NCBI RefSeq assembly: GCF_003710805.1
Contig: NZ_RHHB01000001.1
Coordinates: 186,001 to 250,000 of the forward strand
Reading direction: 5' to 3'
Length of the DNA stretch: 64,000 nucleotides
DNA from: Agromyces tardus
GTDB lineage: Bacteria; Actinomycetota; Actinomycetes; Actinomycetales; Microbacteriaceae
A model generated the notes under the pieces. It saw only the letters and a list, made by a program, of their open reading frames with translations, ran no database searches and was not told where the DNA came from. Below are positions 32,419 through 39,621 of the stretch, in pieces. A program made the translations under genes and the position numbers. Every line of letters starts with the position of its first letter. Within the stretch, counting starts at the first letter, position 1.

Positions 32419-32473
32419 CGGTGCGGTGCGGTGCGGTGCGGTCGGTGCGGTGTGATGCGGTGCGGTGCGGTGG
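32419..32473. repeat. Pentanucleotide microsatellite (GGTGC/GTGCG)
   Basis: About ten imperfect copies of the pentamer GTGCG fill this gap, with two interruptions around 32441 and 32452. It sits within the 5' leader of the DUF4287 gene, just upstream of its start codon, so slippage could alter leader length. Confidence 0.8.
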
Positions 32474-32494
32474 CCGCGGCGACGAACGCGGGCC

Positions 32495-32896
32495 TCAGTC
32501 CTCGTCCGCCCACGTCTGCACGATCACGGCCGACGCGTGGATGCACAGCACCTTCAGCCGCCCGTCGCCGACGTTCTCGAAACGATGCCAGACGCCGGCC
32601 GGCACCGTCGCGGTGTCGCCGGCGGCGGCGATCAGCCGGTGATCGCCCATCGTGATCTCGGCGGTGCCCTCCAGCACCACCCAGGTCTCGGTGTACGGGT
32701 GCCAGTGCAGCCCCGGCCCCTCGCCCGGCTCGTTGTCGACGAAGAAGTACGAGACGCCGGCGCCGTGCTCGAGCCCGACGAACCGGCGCGTGCGTCCGGT
32801 CCCGATCCGCAGTGCCTCGGCAGGCACGACCGCGGCGCTGGCCGGGCCCTCCATCGTCGGCGTGAGCGTGATCTCGGCGGGGTTCACGGCGTTCAT
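32495..32896 (-). CDS. Cupin-domain protein
   Basis: A 133-residue single-domain cupin. Motif 1 is GLHWHPYTETWVVLEGTAEI, giving the two His and one Glu of the metal site, and motif 2 is VPAGVWHRFENVGDGRLKVLCIH, giving the third His. All metal ligands are therefore present, unlike the cupin at 6126. No substrate can be assigned. It is divergent from a DUF5937-like ArsR regulator at 33006; the shared gap has a 13-bp inverted repeat, so regulation by that protein is plausible. Confidence 0.85.
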   Translation of the reverse strand: MNAVNPAEITLTPTMEGPASAAVVPAEALRIGTGRTRRFVGLEHGAGVSYFFVDNEPGEGPGLHWHPYTETWVVLEGTAEITMGDHRLIAAAGDTATVPAGVWHRFENVGDGRLKVLCIHASAVIVQTWADED

Positions 32897-32914
32897 GATG
32901 ACCTCGATTCGGTG

Positions 32915-32987
32915 ACGGATGCCGCGGGGCGGTCGCGTCGCGGCGGGCGGCGGGCTGACACCGCAAGGCTCCCGCCGCGGCATCCGT
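32915..32987. repeat. Perfect 13-bp inverted repeat in the cupin/ArsR gap
   Basis: ACGGATGCCGCGG (32915-32927) and CCGCGGCATCCGT (32975-32987) are exact reverse complements separated by 47 bases. Both arms contain the over-represented GCGGCATCCG word. The repeat spans most of the divergent promoter region, so it could be an operator pair or a cruciform-type element. Confidence 0.7.
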
Positions 32988-33005
32988 CGTCGGTAGTGTT
33001 TCGAC

Positions 33006-33995
33006 GTGGATCGAAACTTCGTGGACTTCCGGCTCGCGCCCGGCGACGTCTCGGCGATCCGGTTCGGGGTCTCGCCGGGGCACGAGCTGTGCCACGCGGT
33101 GCGGGTGCTGCAGCGGCCGGCGGAGCATCCGCTGCAGTGGGGCTGGCTGCGCAGCGTGCGCGACCGCGTGCCGCGGGAGGCGTTCGAGCTGTTCGCGGTG
33201 ATCGTGCGCGAGCGCGGGTACTTCCCCGACTTCCTCACGACGACGCCCACGTGGGACCTCGACCCCGTCGACGAGGCCGCGCGGCTGCGGCAGGTGCCCG
33301 ACGAGCTCATGCGGGTCGACCTCGGCAAGGTCGTCGATCGCTCCGAGGGAGCGCGACGCGATGCGGTGCAGCGCATGCTCCACGACCTCCCGCGTGCCCG
33401 TGCGCTGATCGCCGATGCCTGGCTCGAGCTGTGGTCGGCGCTGCTCGCACCGGTCTGGCCGCAGCTCGAGCGCATCCTGCGCGCCGACATCGCGGTGCGC
33501 GCCCGCCGTATCGCCACCGACGGCCTCGCGAGCATGGTCGACGGCCTGCACCACACCGTCGGGTGGCACGAGGGTGCGCTGCGCGTCGAGCTCGGGTTCC
33601 ACTCCGAGGTGCTCGACTGCCGTGGCTCGGGTATCGTGCTCGTGCCCTCGGTGCTCGGCGGCCTCGGCTGCTCGGTGCTCACCGAGCCGCCCGCGCAGCC
33701 GACGCTGTTCTACCCCGCGCAGGGCGTGACCGAACGCTGGGCGGCGGATGCCACGGCGCTCGTCGACGCGCTCGCGGCCCTGCTCGGGCCCGCCCGCGCG
33801 GGCATCCTCCTCGCCGCCCACGAGGCACGCACGACCTCGCAGGTCGCGGCAGATGCCGGGATCGCCGTCTCGACGGCCTCGCACCACCTCACCGTGCTCC
33901 GCGAGGCGGGCCTTGTCGCGAGCCGCCGCGAGGGCGCGCGGATGCTGCACCTGCGCACGCCGCTGGGGGAGGCGCTCGTGGGGGCGACGGGCTGA
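33006..33995 (+). CDS. ArsR-type regulator with DUF5937-like N-terminal domain
   Basis: A 329-residue protein with a GTG start. The first 240 residues (VDFRLAPGDVSAIRFGVSPGHELCHAVRVLQRPAEHPL... VLVPSVLGGLGCSVLTEPPAQPTLFYPAQG) match the DUF5937 domain seen at the N-terminus of many actinobacterial ArsR proteins. The C-terminal winged helix reads LLAAHEARTTSQVAADAGIAVSTASHHLTVLREAGLVASRREGARMLHLRTPLG. It likely senses a small molecule through the N-terminal domain. It is divergent from the cupin gene, its probable target. Confidence 0.88.
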   Translation: MDRNFVDFRLAPGDVSAIRFGVSPGHELCHAVRVLQRPAEHPLQWGWLRSVRDRVPREAFELFAVIVRERGYFPDFLTTTPTWDLDPVDEAARLRQVPDELMRVDLGKVVDRSEGARRDAVQRMLHDLPRARALIADAWLELWSALLAPVWPQLERILRADIAVRARRIATDGLASMVDGLHHTVGWHEGALRVELGFHSEVLDCRGSGIVLVPSVLGGLGCSVLTEPPAQPTLFYPAQGVTERWAADATALVDALAALLGPARAGILLAAHEARTTSQVAADAGIAVSTASHHLTVLREAGLVASRREGARMLHLRTPLGEALVGATG

Positions 33996-34042
33996 GCCGA
34001 GGCGCTGAATCGCCGGGCTGAGCCGCCGGGCTGAGCCGACGG
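33991..34042. repeat. Four tandem 13-bp units after the regulator stop
   Basis: GCTGAGCCGAGGC, GCTGAATCGCCGG, GCTGAGCCGCCGG and GCTGAGCCGACGG follow one another. The first unit contains the regulator's TGA. The array occupies most of the 73-base gap before the thioredoxin gene and may have arisen by slippage. Confidence 0.8.
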
Positions 34043-34068
34043 CAGAGCCGAGTCGTAGGCTGTCGGAC

Positions 34069-34509
34069 ATGACCAGCGTCCAGCCGGGAAAGGTCGTCGC
34101 CTGCCCCTCGTGCGGCACCCGCAACCGCGTGCCGCTCGGCGGCCGTGGCCGGGTCCGCTGCTCGAACTGCCACGCCGACCTGCCCTGGCTCGTCGAGGCG
34201 GATGACGCCACCTTCGACGCCGCCGTGGCGAGCCGCATGCTCGTGCTCGTCGACGTCTGGGCCGTGTGGTGCGGACCGTGCCGCGCGATCGCGCCGGTCG
34301 TCGAGCAGCTCTCACGCGAGCTCGCCGGGCGCCTCAAGGTCGTCAAGGTCGACGCCGACCGCTCGCCCGGGATCTCGCGTCGTCACGGCGTGACCGCGAT
34401 CCCGACGCTGCTGCTCTACCGCGACGGCGCCGAGGTGTCGCGCCAGATCGGCGCCGTGCCGGCGGCGCAACTGCGCGCCTGGGTCGAGTCGGCGCTGCCC
34501 GCCGCGTGA
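34069..34509 (+). CDS. trxA: Thioredoxin with N-terminal zinc ribbon (Trx2 type)
   Basis: A 146-residue thioredoxin. The first 40 residues form a zinc ribbon with CPSC (12-15) and CSNC (31-34), as in E. coli thioredoxin 2 (TrxC). The thioredoxin fold follows with the active site WCGPC (Cys68, Cys71) and the cis-proline in VTAIPTLLLYRDG. It reduces protein disulfides in the cytosol with thioredoxin reductase. Trx2-type proteins are often linked to oxidative stress. It precedes the second ECF41 module on the same strand, but a sigma-specific promoter motif separates them. Confidence 0.95.
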   Translation: MTSVQPGKVVACPSCGTRNRVPLGGRGRVRCSNCHADLPWLVEADDATFDAAVASRMLVLVDVWAVWCGPCRAIAPVVEQLSRELAGRLKVVKVDADRSPGISRRHGVTAIPTLLLYRDGAEVSRQIGAVPAAQLRAWVESALPAA

Positions 34510-34521
34510 TCCGCGAGTGCC

Positions 34522-34548
34522 TGTCACATCCCGCCCCCGGCCGGTGTC
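34522..34548 (+). promoter_or_regulatory. ECF41-type promoter motif before the CMD-like gene
   Basis: TGTCACA (34522-34528), 16 bases, TGTC (34545-34548), 42 bases before the ATG at 34591. The -35 element equals the published ECF41 consensus and the -10 differs only at its first base (CGTC to TGTC). It sits directly ahead of the oxidoreductase gene paired with the ECF41 sigma gene, as expected. Confidence 0.72.
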
Positions 34549-34590
34549 TCCATGTCGACGGCACGACACGACACGAGACCTGGAGCAGAC

Positions 34591-35178
34591 ATGAGCACCG
34601 CACGAATCCCCGCGACCGAGATCACCGGCGGCTACGGCATCCTGGTGAAGGCCGCGATGCGCAGGATGGTCGGGCGGGTGCCCGACTCGGTCGGCGTCCT
34701 GTGGCACAATCCCCGCGTGTTCACCGACCTGATCTCGATCGGGCGGAAGTCCGAGAAATGGCACGCGCTCGACGAGAACCTCGGGTCGTTCGCCCGGATG
34801 GCCGCGGCCGCCGAGGTCGGCTGCGGCTTCTGCCTCGACTTCAACTACTTCCTCGCCCACAACCGCGGGCTCGACGAGGCCAAGGCCCGCGAGGTTCCAC
34901 GGTGGCGCGAGTCCGACGTGTTCACCCCGCTCGAGCGGCGAGTGATGGAGTACGCCGAGGCGATGTGCCAGACCCCGGTCGTCGTCACCGACGAGCTCTC
35001 CGATGCGCTCCTCGCCGAGCTCGGACCGGCAGCGCTCCTGGAACTGGCCGCCGCGGTGGGCCTCATGAACGCGACGGCGCGCATGAACCTCGCCCTCGGC
35101 ATCCGCTCGGACCACTACTCGGATGCGTGCGGCCTGCCGCCGCTCGCCACCCGCTCGGCCGTCGCCGGTGCCGCGTAG
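34591..35178 (+). CDS. Carboxymuconolactone decarboxylase/AhpD-like protein, ECF41 partner
   Basis: A 195-residue CMD-family protein. The redox motif CGFC at about residues 75-78 (EVGCGFCLDFNYFLAHNRGLDEAK) is the AhpD-type CxxC with downstream histidine, so peroxidase-linked or disulfide-relay activity is more likely than decarboxylation. The remainder (FTPLERRVMEYAEAMCQTPVVVTDELSDALLAELGPAALLELAAAVGLMNATARMNLALGI) is the standard helical bundle. The start at 34591 follows TGGAG. CMD proteins are among the commonest genes linked to ECF41, and the sigma gene starts ten bases after its stop. Confidence 0.92.
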   Translation: MSTARIPATEITGGYGILVKAAMRRMVGRVPDSVGVLWHNPRVFTDLISIGRKSEKWHALDENLGSFARMAAAAEVGCGFCLDFNYFLAHNRGLDEAKAREVPRWRESDVFTPLERRVMEYAEAMCQTPVVVTDELSDALLAELGPAALLELAAAVGLMNATARMNLALGIRSDHYSDACGLPPLATRSAVAGAA

Positions 35179-35188
35179 GCTGCCCGTC

Positions 35189-36082
35189 ATGAGCAGTTCC
35201 GCCGGCACCGCCGCCGACCAGTTCGTCCTCCACCGCAGCCTGCTCTTCACGGTCGCGTACGAGCTGCTCGGCTCGGCCGCCGACGCCGAGGACGTGCTCC
35301 AGGAGTCCTGGCTGCGCTGGGCCGGCGTCGACCACGACGGGGTGCGAGACCCGCGCGCCTACCTCGTGCGCATCGTGACCCGGCAGTCGCTCAACCACCT
35401 GCGCACCGTCTCGCGCCGTCGCGAGGAGTACGTGGGCGAGTGGCTGCCCGAGCCGCTGCTGACGCGTCCGGATGTCGCGGACGACGTCGAACTCGCCGAG
35501 AGCCTCTCGGTGGCGATGCTCACCGTGCTCGAGACGCTCGGGCCGGCCGAGCGGGCGGTGTTCGTGCTGCGCGAGGTCTTCGACCTGCCCTACGACGAGA
35601 TCGCGGACGCGGTCGGCAAGACGCCTGCCGCGGTCCGGCAGATCGCGCATCGGGCGAAGGACCACGTGGCGGCGCGCCGCCCGCGCATCCGGGTGGACCC
35701 CACCGAACAGGAGCAGGTGGTCGAGCGCTTCCTCGCGGCGTTCAACACCGGTGACCTGCAGGGTCTCATGGACGTGCTCGCACCAGATGTCGTGGCGGTC
35801 GCCGATGGCGGCGGGAAGGTCCGGGGCGCAGCTCGACGACCGATCGTCGGGGCGGCGAAGCTCGCGGCGTACCTGCTCGGCAGCATGGCGAAGTTCGACG
35901 TGCACCCCGTGGCCACGCCCGCGTGGGTCAACGGGGCGCGCGGCGCCCGGATCGAGGTCGGCGGCGAGCTCGCCGCCGCGGTCAGCGTGACCGTCGAGCA
36001 CGGGCGCATCACCCGCATCTTCTCGATCGCGAACCCCGACAAGCTGGCGCGGCTCGACGCCGAGGCGAGCCTCACGCGCTGA
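35189..36082 (+). CDS. sigJ: ECF41-group sigma factor SigJ-like
   Basis: A 297-residue ECF sigma factor: region 2 LHRSLLFTVAYELLGSAADAEDVLQESWLRW, linker WLPEP, region 4 LGPAERAVFVLREVFDLPYDEIADAVGKTPAAVRQIAHRAKDHV, then a SnoaL-like C-terminal domain with both group motifs intact, ADGGGK and NPDKL. In the described ECF41 members the C-terminal domain regulates activity in place of an anti-sigma factor. Together with the CMD-like gene and the motif at 34522 it forms a minimal regulon. It is a second, distinct ECF41 copy in the window; the other (23482-24360) has the divergent DGGGV and NPHKL versions. Confidence 0.94.
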   Translation: MSSSAGTAADQFVLHRSLLFTVAYELLGSAADAEDVLQESWLRWAGVDHDGVRDPRAYLVRIVTRQSLNHLRTVSRRREEYVGEWLPEPLLTRPDVADDVELAESLSVAMLTVLETLGPAERAVFVLREVFDLPYDEIADAVGKTPAAVRQIAHRAKDHVAARRPRIRVDPTEQEQVVERFLAAFNTGDLQGLMDVLAPDVVAVADGGGKVRGAARRPIVGAAKLAAYLLGSMAKFDVHPVATPAWVNGARGARIEVGGELAAAVSVTVEHGRITRIFSIANPDKLARLDAEASLTR

Positions 36083-36099
36083 CGCGCCGCCGTCAGGCG
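36077..36099. terminator. Hairpin spanning convergent stop codons
   Basis: CGCTGACG (36077-36084) pairs with CGTCAGGCG (36091-36099) with one bulged G around a six-base loop. It includes the stops of both the sigma gene and the VOC gene, so it could terminate both. Confidence 0.45.
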
Positions 36100-36560
36100 T
36101 TCTCGAGCTCGGCGATCACGATCTTCTTCTGCCGCATCATCACCTGCACCTGCTCGGGCCGACGGGTCAGCTCGCCCATGTTCGCCGGGATGATCTGCCA
36201 GCTCACGCCGAACCGGTCCTTGCACCAGCCGCACTGCTCCGACTCGGGCACGTGCGAGAGCTTCGACCAGTACTCGTCGATCTCGGCCTGGTCGCGGCAC
36301 GACACGACGAACGAGATCGACTCGTTGAACCGGAAGAGCGGACCGCCGTCGAGGCACACGAAGTCCACCCCGCTCAGCGTGAACCGACCGTTCAGCACCT
36401 TTCCCGACATCCCCTCGAAGTGCTCGTCGAGCGACTCGTCGGGATACTCGTCGATCCGGTTGACGCGCGAGTTCGGGAACACGTCGACGTAGTACTCCAT
36501 CGCCTCGCGTGCCTGGTCGTCGAACCACAGGCACGGCTGGATGGGTGCGAGCTCGGCCAT
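36093..36560 (-). CDS. VOC-superfamily protein (PhnB type)
   Basis: A 155-residue protein of the PhnB/3-demethylubiquinone methyltransferase-like VOC family: IQPCLWFDDQAREAMEYYVDVFPNSRVNRI, FTLSGVDFVCLDGGPLFRFNESISFVVSC, and the terminal CGWCKDRFGVSWQIIP, which is characteristic. These proteins have the glyoxalase fold; the true activity of this subgroup is uncertain. The start at 36560 follows GGGGTTCCCG. It is convergent with the ECF41 sigma gene and alone on its strand. Confidence 0.9.
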   Translation of the reverse strand: MAELAPIQPCLWFDDQAREAMEYYVDVFPNSRVNRIDEYPDESLDEHFEGMSGKVLNGRFTLSGVDFVCLDGGPLFRFNESISFVVSCRDQAEIDEYWSKLSHVPESEQCGWCKDRFGVSWQIIPANMGELTRRPEQVQVMMRQKKIVIAELENA

Positions 36561-36663
36561 CGGGAACCCCCTCTGTTCGGCGCTGCGCTCGTTCGGCGCG
36601 GCGCCGTCTCGTCCATGAGCCTCGCCGGTCAGGCTACGCCGATGCGTCGGCGAGATCGAGGTG

Positions 36664-37542
36664 TCAGCGCGAAGTGGTGGGCAGCCCGACCAGCTCGGCG
36701 CTCGCCTGCCACAGCCGCGCCGCGGCATCCGTGTCGTAGGAGACCTTGTTGGAGTCCTTGGCCTTGCGGTTGGCGAAGTAGCGGCCCGAGACCCCCTCGA
36801 CGTCGGGGGAGGACGCGAGGAAGATCGGCGTCTCGGCTCCGCCGGCGGGGCTCTTCATGAACGGCTTCGCGATCCCGCTCATCCACGCGAAGTAGGCCGC
36901 CTGGTCCTCCGCGCCGAAATCGGTGCGGGTGACCCCCGGATGCAGCACCGTCGCGGTCACACCGGTGCCCTCGAGACGACGGGCGAGCTCGTACGTGAAC
37001 ATCACGTTGGCGAGCTTCGACTGGTTGTACGCCCGCTGCCCGGAGTACGTCTGCGACCCCTGCAGGTCGTCGAAGTCGATGCGCCCCATCGCCTGGGCGC
37101 CCGACGAGACCGTGACCACCCGCGCGGGTGCGCTCGCCGCGAGCCGCTCGAGGAGCAGGTTGGTCAGCAGGAACGGTGCCAGGTGGTTGACGGCGAAGGT
37201 GCGTTCGAGCCCGTCTGCCGTGACGTGCCGGTGCGCCCAGTAGCCGCCGACGTTGTTCACGAGCACGTCGAGCCGGGGGTAGGTGTCGAGCACCGCCGCC
37301 GCCAGCCGGCGCACCTCGGCCTGCGACGACACGTCGGCGATGAAGACATCCACCGCGTCGTTGCCTGCGAGCGAGCGGATGTCGCCGGCAGCGGACGCGG
37401 CGCGGGTGGCGTCACGTCCCACGATGCCCACTCGGGCGCCCAGCCGGGCGAGCCCGCTCGCGGTCGCCTTGCCGATCCCGCCGGTGCCGCCGGTGATGAG
37501 CACGGTCTTGCCGGCCATCGAAGGGGTGGTGTGGTCGGTCAT
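36664..37542 (-). CDS. Short-chain dehydrogenase (retinol-dehydrogenase-like)
   Basis: A 292-residue SDR with TGGTGGIG at residues 17-24, NNVGG at 96-100, catalytic Ser in TVSSGAQAMGRIDFDDLQG and Tyr172/Lys176 in YNQSK. The spacing between the Ser and Tyr and the HPGVTRTDFG segment resemble retinol dehydrogenase/WW-domain oxidoreductase-like bacterial SDRs. It lies 47 bases after the F420-oxidoreductase-like gene on the same strand, so the pair is probably one operon controlled by the TetR regulator at 38469. Confidence 0.92.
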   Translation of the reverse strand: MTDHTTPSMAGKTVLITGGTGGIGKATASGLARLGARVGIVGRDATRAASAAGDIRSLAGNDAVDVFIADVSSQAEVRRLAAAVLDTYPRLDVLVNNVGGYWAHRHVTADGLERTFAVNHLAPFLLTNLLLERLAASAPARVVTVSSGAQAMGRIDFDDLQGSQTYSGQRAYNQSKLANVMFTYELARRLEGTGVTATVLHPGVTRTDFGAEDQAAYFAWMSGIAKPFMKSPAGGAETPIFLASSPDVEGVSGRYFANRKAKDSNKVSYDTDAAARLWQASAELVGLPTTSR

Positions 37543-37589
37543 CGTCGTCCTCCGTCGTGCCGGATCATGGCGGTGCGGCCGAGCGCGGT

Positions 37590-38270
37590 TCAGCGCACGA
37601 CCTTGAACTGGAAGGCGGGGGTGCCCAGGACACCGTACAACCGCACCCAGACGGGGAGCAGGCTCTCGGTGCCGCGTGCGATGCTCAGGTCGCCGAGGTC
37701 GATGACATCGGCGTGTCCGAACGACTCCAGCAGCCCGGTCACGAGCTGCTTCGCGTCGGCGTCGTTGCCGGAGACGAAGACCGAGTGGTCGCCGTCGAGG
37801 AGCTGCCGCGGATCGGCCATGAGGACCGCGTTCATGGTGTTGAGCGACTTGACCACCTTGACCTCGGGGAATGCCGCCTGGATCTGCTCGGCCAGGGAGT
37901 CGGTGTTGCCGACGAAGAGACTGGGCGGGAACCCCTGCGAGTAGTCGAGGGGGTTGGCCACGTCGAGGAGCACCGTGCCGGCCAGGTGCTCGCGGCCGGC
38001 CGCCTCGAGTGCCGCGATCGACGCGTTGCCCGAGGTCGCGTTCACGACGAGTTCTGCGCCAGCGGTCGCATCGGCGAACGTCGCGAGGGCCACCTGCGGG
38101 TGCCCGTGGGCCCAGTCGGCGTAGGGCGGGTTGCCCATCGCGTCGGACCCGGTGCGCGCCATCGTCGCTGCGACATCGCGGGTGCCCACGGTGACCTCGT
38201 GGCCCAGCTCGGCCAGCCGGCCTGCGAGGGCGCGGCCGACCATTCCAGTGCCCAGTACTGCGATCTTCAT
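37590..38270 (-). CDS. NADP-oxidoreductase coenzyme F420-dependent family protein
   Basis: A 226-residue protein with the N-terminal dinucleotide motif KIAVLGTGMVGRALAGRLAELGHEVTVGTRD. The F420_oxidored family features follow: ELVVNATSGNASIAAL, VLLDVANPLDYSQGFPPSL, VVKSLNTMNAVLM and SGNDADAKQLVTGLLESFG. These enzymes transfer hydride between NADPH and F420 or related acceptors; in this subgroup true F420 use is unproven. It is divergent from the TetR regulator. A promoter (TTGGCA-17-TAGCTT on the minus strand) with an AGAC-N6-GTCT palindrome in its spacer precedes it. Confidence 0.9.
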   Translation of the reverse strand: MKIAVLGTGMVGRALAGRLAELGHEVTVGTRDVAATMARTGSDAMGNPPYADWAHGHPQVALATFADATAGAELVVNATSGNASIAALEAAGREHLAGTVLLDVANPLDYSQGFPPSLFVGNTDSLAEQIQAAFPEVKVVKSLNTMNAVLMADPRQLLDGDHSVFVSGNDADAKQLVTGLLESFGHADVIDLGDLSIARGTESLLPVWVRLYGVLGTPAFQFKVVR

Positions 38271-38331
38271 CGGGTGCTCCTTGCCGTCTCGGAAACGTTG
38301 CTCGCCCAGGGGCGCGACCTGCGCGAGGACC

Positions 38332-38437
38332 AAGCTAGCAGACAGGTCTGTCTATGCCAAGCGCCGGGCTACGGATGATCGCGGTGCGGGATAGGCCGTA
38401 TGCGGTTGTCGCTCAGAGACCGACTTGTCTGTAGAAT
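38332..38437. promoter_or_regulatory. Divergent promoters with two TetR-type operators
   Basis: Operator 1, AGACAGGTCTGTCT (38340-38353), lies in the spacer of a minus-strand promoter: -35 TTGGCA (38360-38355), 17 bases, -10 TAGCTT (38337-38332). Operator 2, AGACCGACTTGTCT (38417-38430), is just before a plus-strand -10-like TAGAAT (38432-38437) upstream of the tetR gene. Both share AGAC-N6-GTCT. Each would block one of the divergent promoters. Confidence 0.72.
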
Positions 38438-38468
38438 GGCTGATCACGTCAGCTTCGAAGGAGCAACA

Positions 38469-39050
38469 GTGCGTCAGGCAGATACCGCGGCCCGGCCCGC
38501 GCGCGAGCGGATCCTCGACACCGCGTTCCGCCTCTTCTACGCTCGCGGGCCTCGGGGCGTCGGGGTGGACACCGTCATCGCCGACTCCGGCGTGGCCAAG
38601 GCCACGCTCTACAAGCACTTCCCGCGCAAGGACGACCTCGTGCTGGCCTACCTCGACACGGTCGACCAGACCTGGTTCGGCCAACTGCGGGCCGCAGCCC
38701 GTGACGCGGGCGACGATCCGCGGGCGCAACTGGTCGGCATGTTCGACGCCCTCGCCAACGCCGCCCGCCGTGAGGGGTACCACGGGTGCGCCTTCATCAA
38801 CACGGCCGCCGAGTCCGAGACCGGCAGTGAGGTGCATGCCCGCACGGTCGAGCACAAGCGAGTCGTTCGAGCCTGGGTCACCGACCTGGCCCGCCGCGCC
38901 GGAGCCGTCGATCCCGACCTCCTCTCCCGGCAGCTGACCATGCTCATCGACGGCGGCCTGGCCGTGGGAGTGCTCGATGCCGATCCCACGGCACCCGACG
39001 CCGCGAAGGCGGCCGCGCGCGCACTCATCGACGCATCCTGCCCGCGCTGA
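38469..39050 (+). CDS. TetR/AcrR-family repressor
   Basis: A 193-residue regulator. The GTG at 38469 is preferred since GAAGGAG lies six bases upstream; upstream ATGs (38436, 38400) lack such a signal and overlap the operator. The HTH is ERILDTAFRLFYARGPRGVGVDTVIADSGVAKATLYKHFPRKDDLVLAYL. The ligand domain contains GCAFINTAAESETGSEVHARTVEHKR, the TetR_C pattern often seen next to dehydrogenase genes. It is divergent from the F420-oxidoreductase-like gene and SDR and probably represses them and itself. Confidence 0.92.
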   Translation: MRQADTAARPARERILDTAFRLFYARGPRGVGVDTVIADSGVAKATLYKHFPRKDDLVLAYLDTVDQTWFGQLRAAARDAGDDPRAQLVGMFDALANAARREGYHGCAFINTAAESETGSEVHARTVEHKRVVRAWVTDLARRAGAVDPDLLSRQLTMLIDGGLAVGVLDADPTAPDAAKAAARALIDASCPR

Positions 39051-39062
39051 CCGTTCCGCTCC

Positions 39063-39527
39063 TCAGATCGGCAGCGGCCGGTCGTCGACGATCGTCTTCA
39101 TGACGAGCGTCGACTCGACCCGGCGCACGCCCGGCAGGGCGGAGAGCCGTTCGTCCCACAGCCGCTGGTAGGCGGGGAGGTCGCGCACGGCGACCCGCAA
39201 CAGGTAATCGGGGTCGCCGAAGAGTCGCAGCGCCTGGATCACCTCGGGGATCTCGGCCACGGCGGCGTCGAAGTCGGGGATCGTCGCCCGGTTCGCCTGC
39301 TCCATGGTGACGAACACGAGCGCTCCGAACCCGAGCCCGACCACCTCGGGATCGATCACCGCGCGGTATCCGGAGATGGCGCCCGACGCCTCGAGGGCGT
39401 GGAGCCGACGGTGCGTCGGCGACATGCTCAGTTGCACCCGCGCGGCGAGGTCGGTGAGGCTCAGGCGGCCGTCCTGCTGGAGTTCGGCAAGGATCTTCCG
39501 GTCGATGGCATCCACGAGGGAGATCAT
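39063..39527 (-). CDS. Lrp/AsnC-family regulator
   Basis: A 154-residue protein. The N-terminal HTH reads IDRKILAELQQDGRLSLTDLAARVQLSMSPTHRRLHALEASGAISGYRAVIDPEVVGLGF and the C-terminal RAM effector domain includes IPEVIQALRLFGDPDYLLRVAVRDLPAYQRLWDERLSALPGVRRVESTLVMKTIV. Such proteins bind amino acids and often control a divergent exporter. The LysE gene starts 94 bases away in the opposite direction, and the gap contains an 18-bp palindrome. The start at 39527 gives the family-standard length. Confidence 0.94.
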   Translation of the reverse strand: MISLVDAIDRKILAELQQDGRLSLTDLAARVQLSMSPTHRRLHALEASGAISGYRAVIDPEVVGLGFGALVFVTMEQANRATIPDFDAAVAEIPEVIQALRLFGDPDYLLRVAVRDLPAYQRLWDERLSALPGVRRVESTLVMKTIVDDRPLPI

Positions 39528-39586
39528 TCCACAGACTGCCCGCGCAGGGAAGAAATCTGGAAGCCTCTTCGGCCTCGCCGCGCGTA

Positions 39587-39604
39587 CGTTCGACATACCG
39601 AACG
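39587..39604. promoter_or_regulatory. Palindrome in the Lrp/LysE gap
   Basis: CGTTCG-ACATAC-CGAACG, 18 bp with perfect 6-bp arms, 17 bases before the LysE ATG. The position would cover the transcription start of the exporter. It is a candidate site for the divergent Lrp-type regulator. Confidence 0.5.
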
Positions 39605-39621
39605 AGGGCAGGAGGGCCGAC

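Noticed and set aside
37590-38270. Assignment as a true F420H2:NADP oxidoreductase (fno/npdG)
   Set aside because: Only the family-level Rossmann pattern can be seen; F420-contact residues cannot be judged by eye, so no gene symbol is given.
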